From assembly GCA_024276675.1 (NCBI GenBank), contig JAJRWT010000103.1, positions 1 through 37,115 of the forward strand: a stretch of DNA of 37,115 nucleotides. Reading direction: 5' to 3'. Of this stretch, positions 31,838 through 37,115 are shown piece after piece. Every line of letters begins with the position of its first letter. The stretch's first letter is position 1. Origin of the DNA: Myxococcota bacterium. GTDB taxonomy: Bacteria; Myxococcota_A; UBA796; JAFGLY01. Both the position numbers and the translations under genes were made by a program. Under the pieces are notes generated by a model. The model worked only from the letters and a program-made list of their open reading frames with translations. It had not been told where the DNA came from and made no database searches.

Positions 31838-33413
31838 TGTTTTCCCAGAAACTGCGAAAAACGTACTGCGACAGAACGAAGCCCAATGGGACGTTTACTG
31901 CCACTCCCACGGTGAATGCCCAGAAGGGTTTGAGCCCGAAGGTGGCAAGCTCCTTGAAGCGGGTAGACAGCCCTATGCAGAGAAAACATAGCACAAATGC
32001 CCAGGAACGCAGCTTCTTGATAGGAGTGATTGCCCTGCTCTTGAGATGGCTCTCGAACCAATCGGACTTGTAATGGAGTTGCTTCAATGCGTACTCCTGA
32101 TCTGAACTCGTTGCTGCCTCCATCAGGGTGTCCAGTTCGTCATAGCTCATCTTCCCCTTGAAAGTGACGAGCCCGGCACCGGCGTCCCATGTAAACTTGT
32201 CTGCAAGTGCAGCAGGAACCCGGTAGCCGCTGAAATCGGCATTATAGTGGGTTTTTTCTGTGTGTGATTTGAAGGTGTCCTGCAACTTCGCCTTTCCTGT
32301 CCATCCGGCAGGCGGGTTGGCAGCGATGAAGCTCATGATTATCGAGGCGGCAAAGAAACCTATGACGAATTTCGGAAACCGATCCCAGACTACACCTGCT
32401 CCAAGGTTTCGCCCCCGCCGATCCTTTTCCCAGTATACCACCGACACGATGGAGAGCACCAGGGCCCATATACCGATCCAGATATCTCGACCGATCACCT
32501 TCATGAGAGTGAAGGTGTGAATGGGCCCATCACCGTGCTCTGTGGCCAGTTCTGCCACGACAGCGAAACCAGCGGCATCAGCATATTCGGATGTACCCAC
32601 CCAGGCCCCTGCTACACCAGGCGAAATCGGATCGGGCACCACGAACTTGGTGAGTACGGTCAACACCAGGATCATTACGATGGCCCATACAGATACCACG
32701 GCTATCCCGATGGAGATGTGCTCCTTGTCGGCCCGTACCGCGCCACCGATGGCTATGGAACCAGAGACCCCACAGACCGCCCCACCAGCCCCCAGCACCG
32801 AGGCAAAGCGAGGATCCAGCTTGAAGATCCTGGTTGCCGCCATGTAGATTGTCAACCATGTGGTGATCGAGACTATGGTGGCCTGTAGAAAGGCCACGGG
32901 CCCGGCCGTGAGTATCAACGTGAGAGGAAGAGTCGCACCCAGCAGAACAATCCCTGTCTTGATGTAGTACTCTGTGCGAAGCGCTGTCCTGAACCATTCA
33001 GGCATGGCCTTGAGATTTCCTGCAACGAGGCCAATGATGAGGGCAAGCAACGGCGCGCCAAGATGCACGGACTTCATCACCTGCCAGGCCGCAAGGTAGA
33101 AAATCACGATCGCGCTCACAAAAAGCACCGTGTATCCTGCGGCAAACTGCCTGATGTTGCGCCCCATGGCTTTCATGCTCACCAGGAAAACAGTGCCGAA
33201 GCCCAGGTAGATGATGAGGTAGGCCAACCAGTGCTTCCTCAGGTCCGCCCCCAGTGATGGCAGGTCGTTCCATTTGCCGGGTGTCACAGCCCAGGCCTTG
33301 ATGGTGCCGCCAGAATAGTAGGTGATCATGGCAAGCCCGATTACCAACATTCCCAACCAGATGGCCCAGTAGTCTTCGGTGGTCAGCAACTTGCTTCTGG
33401 TTCTTGGTGACAT
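31830..33413 (-). CDS. YeiH-family putative sulfate exporter-type membrane protein
   Basis: This 527-residue protein has about ten or more hydrophobic helices and the family signature around residues 150-230 (YYIKTGIVLLGATLPL and GAGGAVCGVSGSIAIGG). YeiH homologues are usually about 350 residues. Here a hydrophilic insertion of about 100 residues lies at roughly 367-468, between two membrane parts. AAGGAGG precedes the ATG at 33413. It follows pheT by 25 bases on the same strand. The substrate has not been established for most of the family; sulfate is the annotated guess and would fit this locus. Confidence 0.82.
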   Translation of the reverse strand: MSPRTRSKLLTTEDYWAIWLGMLVIGLAMITYYSGGTIKAWAVTPGKWNDLPSLGADLRKHWLAYLIIYLGFGTVFLVSMKAMGRNIRQFAAGYTVLFVSAIVIFYLAAWQVMKSVHLGAPLLALIIGLVAGNLKAMPEWFRTALRTEYYIKTGIVLLGATLPLTLILTAGPVAFLQATIVSITTWLTIYMAATRIFKLDPRFASVLGAGGAVCGVSGSIAIGGAVRADKEHISIGIAVVSVWAIVMILVLTVLTKFVVPDPISPGVAGAWVGTSEYADAAGFAVVAELATEHGDGPIHTFTLMKVIGRDIWIGIWALVLSIVSVVYWEKDRRGRNLGAGVVWDRFPKFVIGFFAASIIMSFIAANPPAGWTGKAKLQDTFKSHTEKTHYNADFSGYRVPAALADKFTWDAGAGLVTFKGKMSYDELDTLMEAATSSDQEYALKQLHYKSDWFESHLKSRAITPIKKLRSWAFVLCFLCIGLSTRFKELATFGLKPFWAFTVGVAVNVPLGFVLSQYVFRSFWENIR

Positions 33414-33438
33414 GTTGACCTCCTTGGCGATTGCGAGT

Positions 33439-35280
33439 TCAAGGCTCCATGATCAAAGTGTGGAGATCGATTTCGAACAAGCCTGTGGAATGGCGCAGCT
33501 TGAAATGTTCCAACGTGGCAGGATGAAGCTCCCCAAGTATGCCCACCTGCTTTTCCTGTTGACCCCGACATGCCACGACAGATGCTCCACGCCCGGGAAG
33601 GAAGGCTGGAAACTCCATGGCAACGGTGCGGATGCTCCAGGCGAATTCCCTAAGAACCGCCTCGGCTGCCGCGCGTACCTGGGTAACACCCATCCCCTCG
33701 CCTATGACCGCTCCAGCCACATACCTGCTCTCTATGGCTCCGGTGTCGGAATCCACCAATCCCGACACATCACCAATCTCGAAAATCCTTTGTGGATACT
33801 CCCGGTGCGCGTTGATGGTCAAGGTCTCCAACAAGCCGGCAAGCAATGATGGCCGCAGTATTGTCTGGTCCTTGCTGATGGGGTTCTTCAAAGACACGTG
33901 GTCTTCCCCTGGGACAAGGCCCAGGGCGTGGAATGCAGCTCTCTCGGAAGTGAGCACCAGGGTCATCACCTCCAGGAACCCGAGCCCACAGAGTGCTTGC
34001 CTGGCGACACGAGAGATCTTTTCGATTTCAAGTTCCCCGCCAATGGTCATGGTAGGCACCAGTCGGGGACTGATGTTGTGGTAGCCGAAAGCGATGGCCA
34101 CGTCTTCCATCAGGTCCCTTGGATGCATGATGTCGTTGCGGTAGGCAGGAACCTTTACCAGCAGGGAATCAGGTGATTCCACGACAGATGTGTGCCCCAT
34201 CCTGGCCAGGAGCCGTTCAAGCTGTTCGGTATCCAGCGGAATCCCCAGCAGTTCGCTGGTATCCGTGACTCCCAAGCGGACTTGTTGGTCGGTAAAATCC
34301 GGTGTGATCAAGGTTTGTTGCGGGTAGTCGATATGCACCTGCTCCACGATGATGCCAGGCTCCAACTCCACCAGGGAAGTTACAAATACGTTCAACGTTC
34401 TACCCACCAGGCGCCTGTTGGTTCCGGTTACATCGATGAAAAAGGAGTCGGTGTCGTCGGTGACTCTTGTGGCCTCGCTGTTGATGATTGGGGGCATGGA
34501 CAAAACGTTGCCCCGGGCGTCTGTCAGCAGTGGATATCTAGAAAAGCCATCCAGCAGCCGACGAAATTCCACACCTTTGGGATGGTGTTCAAGGATTTCT
34601 CGCGGGGTCATCGCGCTCTCGCGAGATGCTGTATCAAAACCCAGGGCTGTGAAACGAACTTCCTCGGGCTCCACTGCACGGTAGGCGAATTCTGGCCATG
34701 CCAGAGTCGAGAGGTCGTAGACGCCAATCGAGGCGTGCTTACGATCCCTTCCCAGTGCCCAGTGCAGGTTTTCCTGCAGGTTCATCAGAACCTTGATGAT
34801 GTCGTCATCGAGGTGAATGCCACGGACCACGGCACAGGCGATGGCTGGCCTTGGGCATTGCTGGCCAAGGAGAAGCGGGTCCACTCCTACCCTTGCCACG
34901 GGGGGGTGTAGGGTATAGCGTGGTGGACTGTCCTGCTGCCCCAGGTAACCACGAAGCGTACGAGCAAGCCCCCCCGGGTCGAACATGTCGGGCCGAACCG
35001 CCAGGAGTTCCATCCTGATTACTTCCGAAGTGCCCAGATCCTCCAGTTCACCGGGGCATTCCCGGTAGTTCAGGCCACATCTCTTGCACAACACCGGCGG
35101 ATCCTGGGTCATGGTGAGATCTACGATATTGCCGCACCTGAGGCACTTGTAGCGCCGAAGGGATGTGTAGCCCTCCACATCACATCCCAGGTGCTGAAGC
35201 TCCTGGATCAACTCCTCACGTCCCAGAGGCGATTGCAGCCGCTCCGTCAGCAGCTTCACGGAAATTCCCACTACCGGCAT
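33439..35280 (-). CDS. pheT: phenylalanine-tRNA ligase beta subunit, archaeal/eukaryotic type
   Basis: This 613-residue subunit charges tRNA-Phe together with PheS. Its length and motifs (EHHPKG, RYPLLTDARGNVLSMPPIIN, SEATRVTDDTDS and FFIDVTG) match the archaeal/eukaryotic beta subunit, not the roughly 800-residue bacterial one with its tRNA- and anticodon-binding extras. A zinc-ribbon-like insertion with Cys46, Cys49, Cys65 and Cys68 lies near the N-terminus. The ATG at 35280 has AAGGAGG and overlaps the pheS stop by 10 bases. Confidence 0.93.
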   Translation of the reverse strand: MPVVGISVKLLTERLQSPLGREELIQELQHLGCDVEGYTSLRRYKCLRCGNIVDLTMTQDPPVLCKRCGLNYRECPGELEDLGTSEVIRMELLAVRPDMFDPGGLARTLRGYLGQQDSPPRYTLHPPVARVGVDPLLLGQQCPRPAIACAVVRGIHLDDDIIKVLMNLQENLHWALGRDRKHASIGVYDLSTLAWPEFAYRAVEPEEVRFTALGFDTASRESAMTPREILEHHPKGVEFRRLLDGFSRYPLLTDARGNVLSMPPIINSEATRVTDDTDSFFIDVTGTNRRLVGRTLNVFVTSLVELEPGIIVEQVHIDYPQQTLITPDFTDQQVRLGVTDTSELLGIPLDTEQLERLLARMGHTSVVESPDSLLVKVPAYRNDIMHPRDLMEDVAIAFGYHNISPRLVPTMTIGGELEIEKISRVARQALCGLGFLEVMTLVLTSERAAFHALGLVPGEDHVSLKNPISKDQTILRPSLLAGLLETLTINAHREYPQRIFEIGDVSGLVDSDTGAIESRYVAGAVIGEGMGVTQVRAAAEAVLREFAWSIRTVAMEFPAFLPGRGASVVACRGQQEKQVGILGELHPATLEHFKLRHSTGLFEIDLHTLIMEP

Positions 35281-36797
35281 AGCTCCGCCTCCTTGAGCCA
35301 TTTGAGATCGGCGACGTAGATATCGCGTATGTCGCTGATGTCGTACCTGAACATCGCAAGGCGCTCCAGACCCAGGCCCCAGGCCAACACGGGTACGTGA
35401 CAGCCAAGGGGCTCGGTGACTTCAGGTCTGAATACCCCGGCTCCACCCATTTCTACCCAATCCCGTTTTTCTTCCATGTAGACGAAGACCTCGACTGACG
35501 GCTCGGTATACGGAAAGAATGCAGGCCTGAACTCGAAGCGCCGAAAACCCATCTTTTCATAGAAAGCGCTGAGAGTTCCCAGGAGGGTGGCAAATGATGC
35601 CTTCTCATCGACGATGATCCCGTCAACCTGGTAGAATACAGGAAGATGTTTGTAATCCAGGGTTTCTCTCCTGAACACCTTCCCCACGCAGAACACCTTC
35701 GAGGGCGGGTTCGGGTTGTTGGCCAGAGCCCGAATGGTACTGGCCGTGGTATGTGTTCGCAGCACTGGCTGCCTGGCAAGTTTCTTATCCCAAGAATATC
35801 CCCAACCCAGAGAGCCTGTGCCTCCTCCATCCTGGTGGGTGTTTCCAATGGTTTCCACCAGAGAACTTGCAGGCAGGCTGCACTTGGCAGGACGCTGTAC
35901 ATAGAAGGTGTCCTGCATGTCACGAGCAGGGTGGTCCTGCGGTTGGAAAAGAGCGTCGAAGTTCCAGAAAGAGCTTTCCACGAACGGGCTTGCTATTTCC
36001 TGGAAACCCATCTCGAGAAAAACCCGCCGCGTTTGATCGAGAATGCGCCCAAGAGGGTGTACCTTCCCCGGGTAGATTGGTTCCGTGGCAACGCTCATGT
36101 CATACGGGCGGAAATCAACATCTCGCCAGCTACCGTCCAGCAGCATCGCATCTGTCAGTTGATTGACCTGCCGACGCATGGATATTCGGGAAGAGATCTG
36201 TCGTCCGGCTTCAGTGGCATTGAGCAACCTGCGCTTTCTGGACTTGATCAACAACACGCCCTTACGGCCCTTCAAGTACTTTTGGGCCATTGACAGGTCG
36301 ATTCCGGTCGGTTGGAGGTCCTTGTCCGTGCAAGGGCCTCGCTCATTCAATTCCCCCAACAACTGTTCATCAGGACCGGGTTGTTCCAGAGCAGCCAGAC
36401 CTTCCTCGGTGATCTTCAGTCGGGGGCCTTCCTTTTCTGCCCAGCCCTTGACGAACAGGAAGCGTAGACACTGCCCAATGGTATTGTTCTTCAGCCCGGA
36501 AAGAGCTGAAAGTTCTTGGATTGTTGCCTGTCCACCCGCTTCCTGCAGGGCAGCTATGACAGCCCTCTCCGGGATGGTACCAGCCGCCATTGCCTGACCC
36601 ACTGGTCCCAATCGGAACTCCTGGTAGACAACTGTGCTGGATTCCACGAAACCAGCCTCTTGCAGAACAGCGCCCGCCGCGGCCACCTGGCTCTGGTCGA
36701 TAGACAGCCGAGCTGCAAGTTCATCGACGGAGATTGGACTGCCAAGGCCCGATAGTGCCTTCAGCAACGTGTACTCGTGTTCTCGTAGGGTCTTCAT
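35271..36797 (-). CDS. pheS: phenylalanine-tRNA ligase alpha subunit, archaeal/eukaryotic type
   Basis: This 508-residue catalytic subunit is much longer than the roughly 340-residue bacterial PheS. It has the N-terminal set of winged-helix domains (residues 1-210) seen in archaeal and eukaryotic enzymes instead of a coiled coil. The class II core shows KVHPLG, motif 2-like VLRTHTTASTIRAL with VFRRETLDYKHLPVFYQVDG, and motif 3 GLGLERLAM. The start at 36797 (MKTLREHEYTLLKAL) has GGAG five bases upstream, so the frame extending to 36851 is not used. infC, rpmI and rplT, frequent bacterial neighbours, are absent. Confidence 0.93.
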   Translation of the reverse strand: MKTLREHEYTLLKALSGLGSPISVDELAARLSIDQSQVAAAGAVLQEAGFVESSTVVYQEFRLGPVGQAMAAGTIPERAVIAALQEAGGQATIQELSALSGLKNNTIGQCLRFLFVKGWAEKEGPRLKITEEGLAALEQPGPDEQLLGELNERGPCTDKDLQPTGIDLSMAQKYLKGRKGVLLIKSRKRRLLNATEAGRQISSRISMRRQVNQLTDAMLLDGSWRDVDFRPYDMSVATEPIYPGKVHPLGRILDQTRRVFLEMGFQEIASPFVESSFWNFDALFQPQDHPARDMQDTFYVQRPAKCSLPASSLVETIGNTHQDGGGTGSLGWGYSWDKKLARQPVLRTHTTASTIRALANNPNPPSKVFCVGKVFRRETLDYKHLPVFYQVDGIIVDEKASFATLLGTLSAFYEKMGFRRFEFRPAFFPYTEPSVEVFVYMEEKRDWVEMGGAGVFRPEVTEPLGCHVPVLAWGLGLERLAMFRYDISDIRDIYVADLKWLKEAELCR

Positions 36798-37016
36798 TGC
36801 TTCTCCGGAGACCGAGGCAGGCCGGGTCCATGGGCCCCCAACACAGGCCAATCGTTCTTTACCTATTTGCCGTCAACGATGCACGGGGTTTATCAGGAAA
36901 AGGAGCAAGGTGATGTCGTTGCGCTCAGGCATGAGTACACCGTGCGGATGACAATCCGGCGGGCATGGAGTCGCTAGTTCCCATCCGGAAAAGGCGGACC
37001 GAGCCGGGGCGAGTCG
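36798..37016. other. intergenic region upstream of pheS, no gene recognised
   Basis: The region presumably contains the pheS promoter, but no consensus boxes were identified with confidence. A - strand frame is open from 36873 to the window edge (80 codons with no visible start); it overlaps the hairpin element and is not called as a gene. Confidence 0.4.
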
Positions 37017-37097
37017 CTTTCGAGCCAGGTGCGTCGGCGCAACCCGCCGGAATAGCAGCGCTATTTCAAGTGGTTGCGCGGGCGTGCCTGGCGAAGG
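37017..37097 (+). other. long structured hairpin element (candidate ncRNA or dispersed palindromic repeat)
   Basis: Bases 37024-37044 pair with 37072-37092 in a helix of 20 pairs with one mismatch, including three G-U pairs when read as + strand RNA. A two-base bulge (37022-37023) leads to a further five-pair extension (37017-37021 with 37093-37097). A nested hairpin, AATAGC/GCTATT (37051-37065), sits inside. The element may extend beyond the window edge. G-U pairs only form on the + strand, which hints at RNA. A dispersed repeat is the main alternative. Confidence 0.6.
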
Positions 37098-37115
37098 AAT
37101 GGGCAGCTTCGGCGA

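Noticed and set aside
37037..37079. Integron attC site
   Set aside because: The hairpin arms carry AACC/GGTT but do not fit the RYYYAAC and GTRRRRY core sites, and no integrase is present.
36873..37115. Open - strand frame of 80 codons reaching the right edge
   Set aside because: It has no visible start, its composition is proline- and arginine-rich, and it lies over the long hairpin, which better explains the sequence.

Overview
The window comes from an anaerobic, GC-rich sulfate/sulfite-respiring bacterium. Its centre is a near-complete dissimilatory sulfate-reduction locus: aprBA, then dsrA-dsrB-dsrD, a dsrL-like NAD(P)H oxidoreductase, dsrN, dsrC, a probable dsrT, and dsrMKJOP, all on the + strand in about 15 kb. 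DsrD is present and no dsrEFH genes are seen, which favours the reductive type of Dsr, most likely a Desulfobacterota-like lineage. A precise taxon cannot be read from the sequence, and sat and qmoABC are not in the window.

Layout. (1) Positions 1-553: a 64-bp tandem repeat array with palindromes, then a probable IS66-type transposase remnant. (2) Positions 554-11446, - strand: an eight-gene CoA-thioester operon, in transcription order thiolase, BcrB/HgdB-like dehydratase/reductase subunit, BadF/HgdC-like ATP-dependent activase, ADP-forming acyl-CoA synthetase, AMP-forming acyl-CoA ligase, and the three subunits (FAD, 2Fe-2S, molybdopterin) of a xanthine-dehydrogenase-family hydroxylase/reductase. 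It looks like a route for an aromatic or otherwise difficult acid, but the substrate is unknown and one expected subunit is absent. (3) Positions 11447-11774: a divergent promoter region. (4) Positions 11775-14125: aprBA, closed by a terminator. (5) Positions 14434-17035: dsrABD, closed by a strong terminator. (6) Positions 17301-26651: dsrL, dsrN, dsrC, the dsrT-like gene and dsrMKJOP, followed by an unassigned methyltransferase to 27461. (7) Positions 27776-30856: a four-gene unit of Rrf2 regulator, macro-domain protein and a second DsrM/DsrK-like membrane pair, preceded by nested inverted repeats. (8) Positions 30837-36797: an AbrB-fold fusion protein (-), a small four-cysteine protein (+), a YeiH-family transporter (-) and an archaeal-type PheT/PheS pair (-). 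(9) Positions 36798-37115: no convincing gene; a long hairpin element with G-U pairs lies near the edge.

How the genes fit together: AprBA reduces APS to sulfite. DsrAB, with siroheme that DsrN is thought to amidate, reduces sulfite onto DsrC. DsrMKJOP reduces the DsrC trisulfide with electrons from menaquinol. The DsrL-like flavoprotein could link NAD(P)H to DsrAB, and the second DsrMK-like pair suggests another quinone/thiol-disulfide branch under Rrf2 control. The upstream CoA operon would supply carbon and electrons.

Most worth following up: the Rrf2/macro/DsrMK2 unit with its operator-like repeats, dsrL beside dsrABD, the lone BcrB-like subunit with its activase, the archaeal-type PheRS whose beta subunit carries a zinc-ribbon-like insert, and the repeat/hairpin elements at both window edges.
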